Notes under the pieces: model-generated
Databases searched by the model: none
Told to the model about the DNA's origin: nothing
What the model saw: only the letters and a program-made list of their open reading frames with translations
Position numbers and translations under genes: made by a program
Part shown: positions 31,967 through 44,443 of the stretch, piece after piece
How the letters are laid out: every line of letters begins with the position of its first letter
Position numbering within the stretch: position 1 is the first letter of the stretch
From: Clitopilus passeckerianus
Taxonomy: Eukaryota; Basidiomycota; Agaricomycetes; Agaricales; Entolomataceae
Reading direction: 5' to 3'
NCBI GenBank assembly: GCA_944990035.1
Contig: CALYLX010000064.1
Location: forward strand, 186,001-250,000
Length of the DNA stretch: 64,000 bases

Positions 31967-33253
31967 TCAGCGGACGCGTGTCTGCCTTGGTAGCTGTGCA
32001 ATCCGTCTGTCCAGGCTGTACCATTGTACTGTGTCGAGATAAACAGGCCGGAAGCGACGTCTGGGGAACGAAGGTGGTTGCTTTTCTTCAGGTATAACAC
32101 CTTGCCGACTTTCAGCGACAGTTTCCGCCGTAGGTTTTTCCAACTGGGGTGAAATATGGCTGGCTGGGGTTGCTCGTTGATTAGTGGAGGCGTCTGCTGG
32201 GACGGCGACTTCATTAGTTAGGTCTGCATGAACTGCAGGCGGGGAAGGGAGAGGTGGCGGCTGACGAGGGATGAGTGTTTTTGCTGTCGAAGCAGCAACT
32301 CGAGGTTTAAGCGGGGAACCTGTTCTTGGCCGCTTGCTAGGTGTCTCCGGTAACACTTCTGTAGCATGCAAACGTGGGGATCCCGATTGTTCTAGCTGCT
32401 CTGGAACGTCATCAAGCTTCCGCTTGGAGGGAGTGTCTCTTGAAGGGAGCTCTCTAAGCGGTTGTTTTCTTGGTGTACGGCGAGGGGTGGAAGTAGCTTT
32501 GGTAGGGGTCGACTTCGCCTTCTCAGCTGCCTCTCTTGCGATGCGGGACCTGAGGAGTAGGCATAGGGTAGAAATCCTGTTTAGAACTCTGGTAAAGCTT
32601 TTCAACGCAAGAGCGTGCTCATCCGAAAATGCTTTCTGAGTCGAAAGCGGTTTTCCCTATGAGAGTGTTAGATACGAGTGATAATATTTTGAGAGCAGCC
32701 CTCACAGTGGCGGATTCGTATGTCCAGTAAAATATTGCACACTTGATGATCTTGCCGTGCGCCGGGTCCTCTGGGTTGATTTTCTTGTCTTCGGCTTGGA
32801 TCAGCTCGCCAGCTTCCTTCAACCACTTCTTGAAGGTTTGTGGAGATAGTGTGATGTTGTATTGTGATAGTAGGTGATCATAAATCTTGCGAGGATCGAC
32901 GTCCTTTGCAGAGTCTCCTACAGCGGCTTGAACAATTCCAAGAGCTTTACTGAAGTCAGAAGCTTTCAGACAGGATGCCATTTGGGCAGCTTTCTCTGTC
33001 ACGTCTCCATTATTCAGTCTGAAAGGCCCTGAGTCAGGTTCCTCAAAACTTTTTCAACCGCTCAAGCCAGATACACGTACTTCTGGGACGCGAGCAACGC
33101 GCAAATGGCTGGTAAGCCGGTTGTATGTGGTCCTAATTCATAACCAGAGCCTGGCCCTGTCTTCTTCTGAGCCCTGCGAAGCAGAGACTGAGCTTCCTTC
33201 AACGTTTCTTCCTCCTGGCATAGGTGACTGAGTAGATGGACGTTGACAGGCAT
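31967..33253 (-). CDS. ORC6: Origin recognition complex subunit 6
   Basis: Three exons (33253-33081, 33018-32706, 32656-31967) join to 391 residues. The N-terminal half is helical and TFIIB-like (LLSHLCQEEETLKEAQSLLR, TTGLPAICALLASQKLNN, DVTEKAAQMASCLKASDFSK). A basic, Pro/Ser/Thr-rich linker follows (TPTKATSTPRRTPRKQPLRE, with several S/TP and basic patches, so CDK control and nuclear location are plausible). The C-terminus ends with FRPVYLDTVQWYSLDRR, like the conserved tail of fungal Orc6. Orc6 is part of the complex that marks origins and loads MCM. The call rests on layout and these motifs; the family is poorly conserved, so a search is needed to confirm it. Confidence 0.7.
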
Positions 33254-33657
33254 TATGGTCGTCGTGTTCGGGGGTCGAACTTCCAGCCCCTGCTCCAATG
33301 CTAGACAAGGGACGCGTCGTCACACCTGACGTTACCAGATACACGTGAGAGTGACCGTGACTCTTTATTCCCACAGCCTCCTTCCTCATTACCACCACCT
33401 CTGAGTCAATGAGCGTTCTACATCTTTCTGGGCGCCTGAAAGAGGTTGATTTTTTTTTTCAAAACTGGATACAATGAAGCGCCAACGACTTTCATCTTTC
33501 TACCCATGCGTACTACACTGCAGGACTCCTGAATCTCAAACGGCAACACTTGGACCCACACAAGTTGTTTGGTCAAGCTTGATTTCTCCGAAAGGGTTCT
33601 GGGTAGATCCTCTGGTTATTGTTATCAACAGCTTTGGTATCGAACAGTCAAGAGGGC
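33254..33657. other. Divergent promoter region, ORC6 / MYND gene A
   Basis: About 400 bp. The minus-strand frame is open upstream of the chosen ORC6 start (alternative ATG at 33298). A T tract lies at about 33450-33460. No other gene seen. Confidence 0.5.
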
Positions 33658-35182
33658 ATGCTGAGCAAGGAGGAAGTGTTAGAAGAAAGTGAAGTGAAGC
33701 GAAAGCTATACCTCCCTCTCGAAAAGTTGGACAAATGTACGGTATGCAACCAAACTACTAGAAAGCTCAGACTGTGTGCAGCATGTGGAGAGGTATTTGT
33801 CTGCGAACTGGGCCCTGGACACGGTACTTATTGCTGTCATTGTAGATCACCTACTGTTCCTCTGAGTGTCAGGGGAACGACTGGCCTTCACATAAGACGT
33901 CGTGTGGTATAGATGCTATCTGACTCTAGTTCACATGCTCTCTTACTGAATATGTTGTGCCACAGGAAAGACAGATAGAATCGATCTGGAAGCATTCTAT
34001 CCATTCTTAGCCTTTCTTGCGGAGGCAGCTCGTCATCATGGCTCGATACCCCGCCACACTGCCCAAGCTCACCAGATCATCCACTATCAGGGCTCAACCC
34101 AGCCAATGGCTACGTTCTCGGGCCAATCGCCTACAAACCTCGTACTGCTGGGAGAACGTATTTCTCGCGAATCGGACGTGACTCGCCTACCTCTGGTCAA
34201 GCCAAACGAAGTCGAGTCATGGTGGCCCACCCCAGATATAGAACGTCGAGCATCATTCAGCTTGAAATTGCGGCGCACAGGCTATGTTATGCCCATCCTC
34301 TTATGCACCTCCATCAGCTTAATGACGGACATGTATTCGACGACCTCAGTACACGCATCTGACTCCCCCGACAAGAAGGCGAAACGGCGCATCCGTCTTC
34401 AGTACAAGAAATCTCCCATTTCGGATTTTGGGCTGGTGAAGTGCAAGGCACGGGTCTCAGATTCCGCACAATTTGCCTATTATGCACTACCCGATGGACC
34501 ACTTGAATTTGGCCCTGATCCAGAAGACCATTTCGCGCTCTACTTCACCACCCTCAGCGGGGAAGAAGCTTTCCTAGACTCCAACCTATATCCCTTCGAC
34601 ATCACAACTTCCGTCAAGAATGCAGGTTATACAGACGGCATGCCGTTAGATCCTGCCAATGGACCCATCGCCTCTGCCCCCGCTCTCTTTATCGACAAGA
34701 ATTTTGGGTTGGATAACGCTCCCATCGTCATCCAGAAGAAATATTCAATCCTCCGCAATGAAGTCATCCAGAAGGCCGTAGTCCACGAATGGCCAGAGTT
34801 AAATTGTCGCGCCCTTGCTGCAGTCACAGAATCCATCCTTGGAAAGCGCTGCACAGATGCCGAAATTCGCCTCATCGAGTGCTGGGCCCTGGACGCTGCA
34901 GGTTCCCTCAATCTAATGCTCAGCAGGCGTGGATGGACCAAATGGCCTATGGCTCCCGAATTGATTGAGGAAATGAAAGAGGCGGAGATGGAGGAATCGC
35001 CAAGAGAGAAAGTGGGCTGGGTGGATTATGTTCAGGATTGGTGCAGGAGGAATGAGCGTGGGGTGGTCAGTCAGGAAGTGCTACTGGATAGCTTCAAAGC
35101 CTTCAAGGAGCGACAGCGTTTGTCGCTGGAATCCTCGAGGGTTCCAGATCCATCTAAGGATGACGATATGGAATGGCAATAA
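33658..35182 (+). CDS. MYND-finger array protein A
   Basis: Three exons (33658-33792, 33846-33906, 33966-35182) give 470 residues. The MYND zinc finger is split between exons 1 and 2: CTVCNQTTRKLRLCAACGE, then YCSSECQGNDWPSHKTSC. MYND fingers bind Pro-rich peptides in partner proteins. The remaining 400 or so residues carry blocks shared across this array: KTDRIDLEAFYPFLAFL, SWWPTP, RRTGYVMPIL, RIRLQYKKSPISDFG, EDHFALYFTTLSGEE, YSILRNE and RGWTKWP. I know no function for this part. It is the most divergent intact member: SDFGLVKC replaces DFGIAKG, and LDSNLYPFD replaces LDCGLYTFN. No signal peptide or membrane segment. Confidence 0.85.
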
Positions 35183-35474
35183 TATGTATTCGGAAGTTCG
35201 GATAACACGGTTACAATCTGGTTTACTCAGAGAGGTGTGAGTGTCCCTGGAAGAAAATGTGACGGACACGATGAGGCGACACGACCAATCGAATGTGCCA
35301 ATCGATCAGGCGTCAGGGGAGGAGCAATACACCCTACCGTCAACGCGTGGCCCTCGGGCGCCAGAGAGCAAATCCTAATGCTGGTCTCTCCTGCATGAGG
35401 CCAGAAAGAACCCTGTCCTCTTACCGAACTACCACCCAAGCCTCATGTCCACTTCCTTCCGGAGCTATGGCAAT

Positions 35475-35496
35475 CATATATATATATATATATATA
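35475..35496. repeat. (AT)n microsatellite
   Basis: About 11 uninterrupted AT/TA units just upstream of MYND gene B, 34 bases before its ATG. It may act as a TATA region; otherwise simple sequence. Confidence 0.85.
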
Positions 35497-35529
35497 CCGC
35501 GAGGCCTTTTGCACACGTCCCTGCTCAAC

Positions 35530-36968
35530 ATGACAGAACTCCCGTCCTTCAACGCGTTTTCGGCTTTGAAGCCTCCCCAAAAGGGTGTCAGGCAGGTCTT
35601 TTTGCCTCCCAGATCCCTGGATCAGTGTGTTGTCTGCCAGCAGAAGAAGTCCTTACGCCTCTGTGCATCTTGTGAAGAAGTGAGTCCACCTAGAGTCCAG
35701 TGACTGTCTTAGAAACATGTTAACCCCTGTGACCAGACGGTATACTGCTCTCGTGAGTGTCAAAGGGTGCACTGGCGAGAGCATAAACCGAAATGTGGTA
35801 AGTGTGTCACCAACCTTTCCTAGAGTCCACGCTTTTTAACGGATAGACACGGTATGAAGGAAAGACGGACAAAATTGATCTCAAAGGCTTCTACCCATTT
35901 CTCGCAGTTCTGTTCGAACTGGGCATTCGCGCCAGACCCGTCAACCCCACCATGAATCGAAAGATTGTGAACACCTTTGATCGGGAGACGCCACCTACCT
36001 TGCTGCCTGATGGTACGGCTGCCAAACTCGTTTGCCTAGGCGAAGATAATCATGGAAGCTTGGCAGAACGGTGGCCTACCGCACCATCCGATAACTATCG
36101 AAGATTGCTCTTCCTTCGGATGCAACGAGAAGGCTGGCACCTTTCCAACTACCTGGCCATCGCTATTGCAATGCTCGCCGAGGTCTATACCACGAGCGCC
36201 TTTCCGTCTGAGCCCCAGTTATCAGCCTTCCAGCAAACACGCACAAGGTTCCGAATCCATGGCTCTCCTGTATCCGATTTTGGCATTGGTAAAGGGATAC
36301 TAAAGATCGATCCTTCTGACCGATTGGCATATCTCGATACTCTCAGCGGAACTATTACGATGGGCCAAGATCCTGAAGAGCACTACGTCCTATACTTCAC
36401 TACCCTTCGGGGGGATGATTACGTGCTCGATTGCGGCAGCCACGCGTTTGGGATGACTGGTTCAGTCTGGCATGAGCCGTACTCATTCGGTGTCTCTGGG
36501 CATCCCACTTGGCCACTTCCCGCCATGTTTCGTGGTGTTACAGTGGCAAGTTTCATGGATGACGCATGGGCTACGGTCTTAAACGAACGACATTCCGTCC
36601 TCAGAAATGTACGGTTGAAACGGGCGGTGCAGCACAGCAAAAGGGGCTTCAATTCCAAGGATTCAGCCCTCATATTCAGCTTCATGAACGAAGTAGCCGG
36701 GAGGAGATGCAATCGTGAGGAAAGGGAGCTTCTTATGAATATGGTCGAACACAACTGTTCCACTCTTTGTCAAAATCTTGAAAGTCGTGCTTGGGCCGAT
36801 TGGCCAGAGTCGCCGGAAACGTCATTGGGAAAAACAGACCCTAGTGATACCAATATGACACTTTTCGTCCGGAAGGTTAAGTACTTAGAGAAACAAGTTA
36901 GGAGGGTTCGACGCGGGGAAGTGTCACCAGATGAAGTTTCACAGGCTTGCGAGAGCTTGGGACTCTAG
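35530..36968 (+). CDS. MYND-finger array protein B
   Basis: Exons 35530-35679, 35737-35797 and 35860-36968 give 439 residues. The finger reads CVVCQQKKSLRLCASCEE then TVYCSRECQRVHWREHKPKC, with all eight zinc ligands. The C-terminal region has KTDKIDLKGFYPFLAVLFEL, REGWHLSNYLAIAIAMLAE, SPVSDFGIGKG, DPEEHYVLYFTTLRGDD, LDCGSHAFG, HSVLRNVRLKRAV and FMNEVAGRRCNREE. It lies head to tail with A and C and shares their splice positions and phases. The acceptor of intron 2 (tatgaag) is unusual but keeps frame and the conserved G-K-T-D. Looks intact. Confidence 0.87.
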
Positions 36969-37192
36969 AATAATGGATCAGGCTGTCGATATATCATTGA
37001 ACTTTCAAGTCTATATAAAAATTCCGTAGAGGTAGTTTTCGTTCCGAAGTAACGTAAAATGAATTTATCTCAGTCTGCCAACGTACCGGGCGCCTTTTGA
37101 CGGTCGGAGATCCGGCCCGGCATCATTCTCTCTTCGACCACAATGATCCTACCAGTGCGTGCGACTACAACGTTTCATTCTCTACCACCGCC

Positions 37193-38656
37193 ATGACTGA
37201 TAGTCCTCATGCGGAGGCGATAGAAGAACTCCTCATGATAAGCAAGAGGACTGGTAGAAAGGTTTTCATCCCTCCAGCAAGCTTTGAGCAGTGCTCTGTT
37301 TGTGACAAAAGGGAGCAACTACGCCTTTGTGCATCCTGTGGAGAGGTGAGTCATCCATCGTGTTCTTCCGTCCACATTTCAAGCCTCTAACTCGCTTTTA
37401 TAGAAAATATACTGCTCGCGTGATTGCCAGAAGTCTGATTGGAGGAAACATAAAGTGCTGTGCGGTGCGCGAATTGATCTTTGTCTGCAATCCAATTTTA
37501 CCTAGCTGCTACAGGACAAACAGATAGAATTGATCTACGCGGCTTCTACCCGTACCTTGCATACCTGTTCGAAGTCGGTGTCAATCACAACACCCGGCCC
37601 ATACACCCGGCCTTGAAACACAAAATCATAAACCCTATTGATCCCGAAACACCTCCAATCCCACTTCCAGATGGCTCTCGAGCTAAGCTGGTAATGCTTG
37701 GCGACAAAGTGGCATATGAAAAACACGGTAGCGAGGAATGGTGGCCTAAGGCCAAATCACCCATTCTCCGCTCAAAACTCGCGCTTAGGATCCTGAGAGA
37801 AGGCTGGACACTTCCCAATTACCTCTCGATCATGGTCGCTTTACTCCGTGAGATCTACACCACTTACTCTAATTCGGAGCTGCCGACAGAATTCCAAAAA
37901 ACTCGGATACGCCTGCAGGTGCATGGTCAACCGGTCACTGACTTTGGTATTGCCAAGGGCGAGACTCGAGCACCCGCTCGCGGACGGCTGGCTTATCTCA
38001 ATCGAGAAGATGGCTCCATCACAAAAGGCCAGGACCACAAAGATCACTACTGGCTCTACTTCACAACCATACGAAAAGAGGAGTTCTTCCTGGATTGCGG
38101 AATGTACACTTTCAATCTTGCTGCCGTAGTTTCCAACTCAGAACACTATTACTTTCCTTCGGATCTCCCAACAGGACCTATTCCCGCTATCTTCAATACG
38201 AAGTCGGTGTCTCGTTACACTCGACTGGAAGATTATCTGATTGAAAAGAAACGATTTTCTGTTCTTCACGATCGACGCTTACAACAACTAGCGCGGGAGA
38301 GCACCATGCCGTTCGGATACAGAGAAGCTACCCTTATCTGGGAGTTCATGGACGAAGTGGCGGGAAGAACCTGCATTTCAGATGAAAGGAGTCTTGTGAT
38401 GAAGCTCGCTGGCGAGAATTGCCTCTTACTCTTGATGCTGCTGCGGAGTAAGCGATGGAAAAGCTGGCCCAAAGAGGCTGAGCCTGCGGTCTACTACGAT
38501 CAAGAGGCAGGCGAGATGGTGCAGAGTCCGGAAGACGTGAAGTTTTTGAAGAAACAAGCCCGAAAAGTTCATCGAGGCGAGATGTCGAGGGAAGAAATGA
38601 TTGATTCTTTCAAGGACTTTGTACATAACCGCCTGGATGGTGACGATCAGTTCTGA
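37193..38656 (+). CDS. MYND-finger array protein C
   Basis: Exons 37193-37345, 37404-37464 and 37515-38656 give 451 residues. Finger: CSVCDKREQLRLCASCGE and KIYCSRDCQKSDWRKHKVLC. C-terminal blocks: QTDRIDLRGFYPYLAYLFEV, EEWWPKAKSP, LREGWTLPNYLSIMVALLRE, QPVTDFGIAKGE, HKDHYWLYFTTIRKEE, LDCGMYTFNL, RFSVLHDRRL, FMDEVAGRTCISDE and RWKSWPKEAEP. The last 60 residues are charged and helical (KKQARKVHRGEMSREEMIDS), a tail found in every full member. Good reference copy for the family. No sign of damage. Confidence 0.88.
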
Positions 38657-38886
38657 ATCTCGAAAACCGGCCGAATAATAGAGTAGAAGCAATACTCTAT
38701 AGCACTCATCCTAACGTTCTAGTCATTGCAACACGTATGGAATATATTGACTTGTAAAAATAAAAATAAATACAAACCACCCAAGACTTTGCTTCCACTC
38801 TTGACTTTCTCCGGTCGGCTGGACTTCCTGCCTTTTGCTTGACCTCCAACTTCAAATGACGGCGACACCCCCTACCACGGTTTTTT

Positions 38887-40526
38887 ATGAGATTAGGTCG
38901 CTTTTGGTGCGAGACACCGTCAAAGCTTGAGAGATTCTCTCGCCCGAGGGAGGTTTCTCTACCCCCAGAGTTTCTGGATGAGTGTGTTGCCTGCAAAACG
39001 ACGAACGTCAAGCTGCATGTATGCAGAAATGTGGCGAGGAAAGTTAACAGAGCGGCTTTCTACGAATTGCTAGTATAGGTTGCGTATTGCGATCGCCAAT
39101 GTCAGAAGACGGATTGGTCTGCGCATAAACTCACTTGTCGTACGTTCAGTAGCACTTGCTTCTCACAAATACCATACTGACAACAGACAGGGCCCGCTGA
39201 GCGCATCGATCTTGTTTGCTTCCATCCATTTCTCGCTGCTCTCTTTGAACACGGAGTCTGGCATCCTGACCGGCCCCTCCACCCTGCTTTACGACACAAA
39301 ATCATCAACGCTCCCAACCCAATGACCCCGCCCGTTCCAGTTTTTCAATGGCGAACTGGCAAAACTTGTCATGCTTGGCAAACCGCTCAAACCTCCCTTT
39401 GTATGTAACAAGGCGTGGTGGCCGGAAGCAGCCTCCGACAGGTCTCGTGAGAGGCTATTCCTTCGTGTTCTGAGGGAAGGCTGGACCTTACCGAACTAAA
39501 TCGCCATTTGCTTTGCTTTTCTCTCTGAGGTCTATACCGGAAGTATGGATGTCGACCCCGACGCGATTGAAGGCGATCCACCCTATCCAGATTCTCGCAT
39601 TCGTTTTACTCTTGGAGGCATACCCCTGACCGATTTTGGGACCGTAAAAGGAGCTACAATGAGAGGGGGAACGAACAGGCTGGCCTACCGCAATTTTTTG
39701 AACGGGACCCATTCGACTGGCCAAGGTCCTCAGGATACCACTGGATATATTTCAAGACAGCTCGAGAATACGAATATTTCCTGGATTGTGGCCTATACGC
39801 CCTCACCTTTTGCAGTATCGTCCATGATTCTTGGCAATATTCCATGGTGGATGGCTTTCCTTCACATCGCTTCCCGGTCTTCTGGGCCAGCCCACACATG
39901 ATCGGATCCCTTCCTGGCCACATGCATTATCCAGAGCAACACTTCTCCCTTCTCCGGGACACACGTTTCCATCGGGCTGCCAAAGATATCTGCTGGATTT
40001 GAAACGGAAAGCTCTACTCTCCACCGTTATGGCTGAGATCGCTGGAAGAAAATCCACGCCCGCCGAGGTTGTATTTCTTGGCAAGCTGACGCCCATTTAC
40101 CGCTTCCAGTTGTTTACGGCCCTCGTATGCAAGGCTTGGAAAGACTGGCCCCGGGAGCCGATTCCCGCGGTTGAAAAAGACTTTGACACAGATGATCCGC
40201 CTCATACCAAGGAAGAGAAAACGTATCACAAAAAGCTGATGTCGCGGTGGAACAAGGGCAAGATTACCAAAGAAGAGGTCTCCGAACGGCTTGGCGCTTT
40301 TATGCGGAAACAGAAGGCTAAACTGAACTCAGAGAACTCAGGTGAGGAGGAACGGAAGTTGAAGGGGGAAGAAGTGTCAGCAACAGACATGATATTGGTA
40401 TCCCTAGAACTACATGTAATTTGTTTATTAGAGTATTCAATTTCAAATTGGCACCATCTTAGAAAACTCGTGGTTTGCGCGGTGTTTACTCGCCAAAGCA
40501 GGAAACTGAGAACGAACTCGGGTTGA
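38887..40526 (+). pseudogene. MYND-finger array member D, decayed
   Basis: Same family and direction as A-C but broken repeatedly. The finger's first half (CVACKTTNVKLHVC) loses its frame and donor site near 39040. The second half (VAYCDRQCQKTDWSAHKLTC) survives as the usual 61-nt exon. Then ERIDLVCFHPFLAALFEHG appears, a frameshift in a T run near 39344, TAA at 39497-39499 where others have PNY, GIPLTDFGTVKGA, another shift near 39750 around LDCGLYALTF, and a stop after FHRAAKDICWI. The tail (MAEIAGRKSTPAEVV, KAWKDWPREP) stays open to 40526. No full product is possible. Confidence 0.85.
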
Positions 40527-40727
40527 TCCACCATGACGAAAAGCTCAGACAAGAGGTCAGACTCAATGGCTGTTGAAAGTTGCGATATGGCGACAAAACA
40601 CCGAATCGTGATCGCGTCTGGGGTATTTATTATTTCTGTTTCCCAAGTAAAATACATGGGGCATTTCATTGATACATTAACCTCACAAATCTAAACTATA
40701 ATACGGATCCATTATATACAACTTGAT

Positions 40728-41791
40728 TCATGCCTTCTTGGCAACTTTGTCCTTCCAACTCTGGATACCATCTTTCCACTGGTTGCGACTCATCTCCCCT
40801 CGATTTACCTGTCTGTTCAGTCTGATCAACCGATTCATCCTCTGCATCTCTGCATCGTTGGGTTGAACCAGTTCATTCGGATCCCCGTCTATGTCAAGTT
40901 TCACATCATCCGATTTTGGCCAATTTAACCAAGTCCGGTTCTTGATGACAGAGTTCATCGCATCACGATCCTTGGACATCCATGTTTTGCAAGCGAACTT
41001 CTCCAGCTGCGAGCATTTTTTCCCAGCCACCTCATCCATGAACTCCATCACGACCTGTGGGTTGTTCTTCGTCACAGCCTCGTGCAGCTTCGCATTGCGG
41101 AGGATGAAAAATGTTGCTTGGGTGTGTGGACGATCGGGGCGTCACGGGTGAGCACACGCTCCGAAAAGAAAGCGGGTGCTAATCCGACGCTGGGAAGATT
41201 GTTGACAGCATACGTGTTACTGTGGATAACAGTGCAGAGATTGAACGTGTAATATCCACAGTCAAGATTGACCTCTTCGGCACGCACAGTCTTGAAATAG
41301 CTCTAGTAATGGTCTTTGGGGTCCTGACCTCTGACGAACTTTTCGTCGTTGGTGAGGTGGAACGAACACTTCGCCTTTGGTAATACCGAAGTCGGCGATG
41401 GGAGAACTGCGGTAGGTCAACCTGATTCGCCTCTTAACGTTACCGTCAGGGGAATGCGAAGATGGAATGTGGTCCGTGGTGTACATCTCGGGTAACAGTG
41501 CCATGCAAGCTGCAGTTATCTTCGGGACAAGCCACCCTTCCCGTGCGATTCGTTGGTACATTTTGGACATAACATTTCGGGTTGGAGCACTACGCCACTA
41601 TTTTCCGTTGACCATATCAATAGGGGTAACTGGGTTCCCCAGAATAATGAGCTTCGCAGAGGTGCCGTCGGCAAACGTTGTAGTCCCTGCATCTGGATCC
41701 GGGAAGTTGAGAACTTCGTGAAGTATGGCAGTGAACACTGGTCGAGTTTCTTCAGGGGTAAACGGACAATCTTTTCCGTCATTCTGGCCAA
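40728..41791 (-). pseudogene. MYND-finger array member E, decayed, finger deleted
   Basis: Minus-strand member facing D. It starts MTEKIVRLPLKKLDQCS, the usual lead-in to the finger, but then passes directly into sequence found well downstream in other members (VLNFPDPDAGTTTFADGTSA, AKLIILGN). The rest of the MYND finger and both first introns are gone. A frame change and an in-frame TAG (after MVNGK, near 41602) follow, then IAREGWLVPKITAACMALLP and SPIADFGITKGE, another frameshift near 41300, LDCGYYTFNLCTV, and an intact end (FMDEVAGKKCSQLE, RTWLNWPKSDD). Clearly non-functional. Confidence 0.82.
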
Positions 41792-42580
41792 CCAAAGGCG
41801 GTGATCTGTCGTAGTTGCCGCTCCGGCTCGTTGTCTCGACTGTCAGCGCCTGTCGGATCGTCGTGGATGATGCAAGACGCGTCCATTCCAATTTAAACAC
41901 GCGTCGGTCCCGCGGGGTCCAATATTCTCACACCCAATTATTTCCGGTATCCGACATAGCGAATGTATTGGAGGCTGTATCGCCTACCAACTCTGTACAG
42001 GAGGACTCATCCCGACTCCTCTTTTCATAGCGACAATCATTCATCATTCCGGACCGCCCAATGATCTATTGTTCTTCTTCTCAATGGAACTTTGAGCCAA
42101 CCCGTGGAGATTTTCGTCAATATCAGCCTCAGGCTCAACTATGTTGTGACCTGGAAAAACGCCTGGCGTTCAACGATCCTACATCAGAATAGTAGTTTAG
42201 AAACCCCCTCTCAAACGCGCTCTGGCTTCTGTATACTTCAATCATAACATTGAATCATCGCGCCATGTGCATTGTCTGCAAACCGGCCCATCAGCTGCTT
42301 TCCAAGGTAACGCCGACACCAACCAACCAGGGTATTTCCCTCGGACGCGCTCTTACTCTCGAGATTGAATTTCCTCGGTGAGCTTTGACCGCTAGACCGA
42401 CTAACCGACGGCTTCTACTTGCCGCCTGTGACCGCGCCCAACCCACGCGGCTTGATCTCTCGATTGTTATTCCTCTATAAAAGCCACTCGTCTTTGGTCC
42501 TTCATTGACATCGCCAGAGTTCTCTCGCAGTGAACAATCTCCTGAATCACCTAGGACCTTCTGTCACCACCACAAGCAAC
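41792..42580. other. Intergenic region with promoter of secreted protein 1
   Basis: About 790 bp. A TATA-like CTATAAAAG lies at about 42473-42481, some 100 bases before ATG 42581. No coding sequence recognised. Confidence 0.55.
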
Positions 42581-43070
42581 ATGCTCTTCTCCAAGGCTCT
42601 CGCTGCTCTCACTTTCGCTGCCCTTGCCGCCGCCACGCCCGTCAAGCGTGATGCACCCGTCACCTGCTACTTCATCATGACGCCCACCCCCGAGCTTTCT
42701 ACCACTGAACTCCAGACATCTATCAATTATGGTGTGCTTATCTCGCTGTGAACAGTCACGATTCAAATTCTTAACCACAATCTTACAGCTGTCGGTCGCA
42801 CCGTTGCCGTTAACTGGTCTGGACACACCATCCAGGTAAATAACATCATTCATCTTTGCGCAAGCAATCTGTATACTTACTGCTGTGCTACAGGACGATA
42901 ATGAGCCCCTCGTCCGTCATAATGACGGTACTTTCGACGTCCAATCCGCTATCTCCGTCGATGGTGTCTCAAAGGAAGACGTCGCTGCTTTCGTCGACAC
43001 CTGGGCCCATACCACTCTCGATGGTTTCGGTAACCAGTGGTATGTTAATGCCGCCACCTGCGTTGTCTGA
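42581..43070 (+). CDS. Small secreted protein, tandem copy 1
   Basis: Exons 42581-42731, 42789-42835 and 42894-43070 give 124 residues. A signal peptide (MLFSKALAALTFAALAAA) is followed by a dibasic KR, possibly a Kex2 site. The mature part has two Cys (CYFIMTPTPELS near its start, CVV at the very end), LVRHNDGTFDVQSAISVDGV and FVDTWAHTTLDGFGNQWYVN. No known domain recognised. Size, export and copy number fit candidate effectors or cell-surface proteins of basidiomycetes. A second copy with the same introns lies 864 bp downstream. Confidence 0.85.
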
Positions 43071-43933
43071 GTGGGAAAGAAAATGTTACTCTGGTTGGGA
43101 ATCTAGATAATTAGAAAAGGATACATGCGAATGCTATAAAGAATGCCCTTTTGCTACAAATTATCTTCTCGAGAGGAAGTTCTGAATCCAGATCCTTTTG
43201 AAGTATAAGCACGTTCGGTTTCTCCTCCACATGTGCACAGGGAATATCTGCGAGACAAGTAAGGAACGTTGCTCTCCAGTTGCACTACCTGAATTGGAAG
43301 GTACGCGTTTCGCGTCAAGAGTCGCGTCGCGACGCGTCTTCCGAATACCGCTCCGGTCACTCTTTGAGTCTTTGGTGACAGATGTCCCGTCACGCTTGAA
43401 GGAATGACGCTTGCTTTCAACTTTCTCGACCCTGTTCCGAGAAATCCTGAGACCAATGCATCTGAGGTCTGTATTCATCGCAACTATCACCCACTGGCTT
43501 TGTCTCTCCCGAGTATTCAAGCAACGAGTTCCGCCTGCGTGTAGCCAATGTGCAGTAGAAAAGGTTTCTGTGGATGCAACAGAACCGTCTCATCGCAAGA
43601 TGATCTGATGAAAACCTTCAACTTCAACGTTCATGGTGATTCAATGCGGAGTCAACACATTGAATAAATTGTGCTCGATGGACCACTCGTGTCTCTTCAA
43701 GTCATCAATTGGCACCTTTCCTAATGCGTTGCGACTCTTGTTGAATGTATAGGAACATTGGTCGTTGACGCCCCTTCACAATTTTCTCTGCCGTCGATGC
43801 CGCCTGTACCTGAGCTCACGTCTCATCAACAGGACTGTCAATAGCTGTGAAGCTGATGATCCTTCTCATCATCACATCTTCTCGAACGAACCATGTTCAG
43901 CACGCCTAAGGCCACCGCCTAAACCACATTGAC
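43071..43933. other. Spacer between the two secreted-protein genes
   Basis: About 860 bp. Short open frames on both strands are unrelated to known families. Nothing else seen. Confidence 0.5.
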
Positions 43934-44443
43934 ATGCGCCCCTTCGTGTCACTTGCAGCTCTCACGTTTGCAGCTCTAGCTGCAGGAAATCCTGTCAACA
44001 TCGAACGGGACGCTCCTACCAATTGCTACTTCATCATGACGCCCACCCCTGAACTTTCTAGCGAGGAGCAGAAAACCTCACTTAGCTACGGTATGCCCAT
44101 ATCATGATGACTGACCGTAAACCCCATTCAAACAAAGAAACCTTGTAGCTGTCACCTATACCGTTGGAGCGCACTGGGAGGCGCACAATGTTCGGGTAAG
44201 CTAGCTCTGATCAAACGAATTGGCCTCGAAAATAAGTCATCTCTTTCTAACACTCTGCACCCACAGGCCGACAATGCGCCCCTCGTTCGTCACGATGACG
44301 GCACCTACGATGTCCAGTCCGCCATCTCCGTTAATGGTGTCTCAGGGGAAGAGGTCGCAGCTTTCGTTAGCACCTGGGACCACACCACCCTCCAAGGTTT
44401 CGGCAGCGAGTGGTATGTCGATGCCCTTAATTGCGTTGTCTGA
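43934..44443 (+). CDS. Small secreted protein, tandem copy 2
   Basis: Exons 43934-44090, 44149-44195 and 44267-44443 give 126 residues. The second and third exons have exactly the lengths of copy 1 (47 and 177 nt) and the same phases, so this is a direct tandem duplicate. Signal peptide MRPFVSLAALTFAALAAG, then CYFIMTPTPELSSEEQ, LVRHDDGTYDVQSAISVNGV, FVSTWDHTTLQGFGSEWYVD, and final CVV. The middle exon is the most divergent part (VGAHWEAHNVR against VAVNWSGHTIQ), so it may carry the differing surface. Both copies look functional. Confidence 0.86.

Noticed and set aside
35475..35496. (AT)n tract as a replication origin or cruciform element
   Set aside because: A short dinucleotide repeat alone is no evidence; it fits a microsatellite or TATA-rich promoter.
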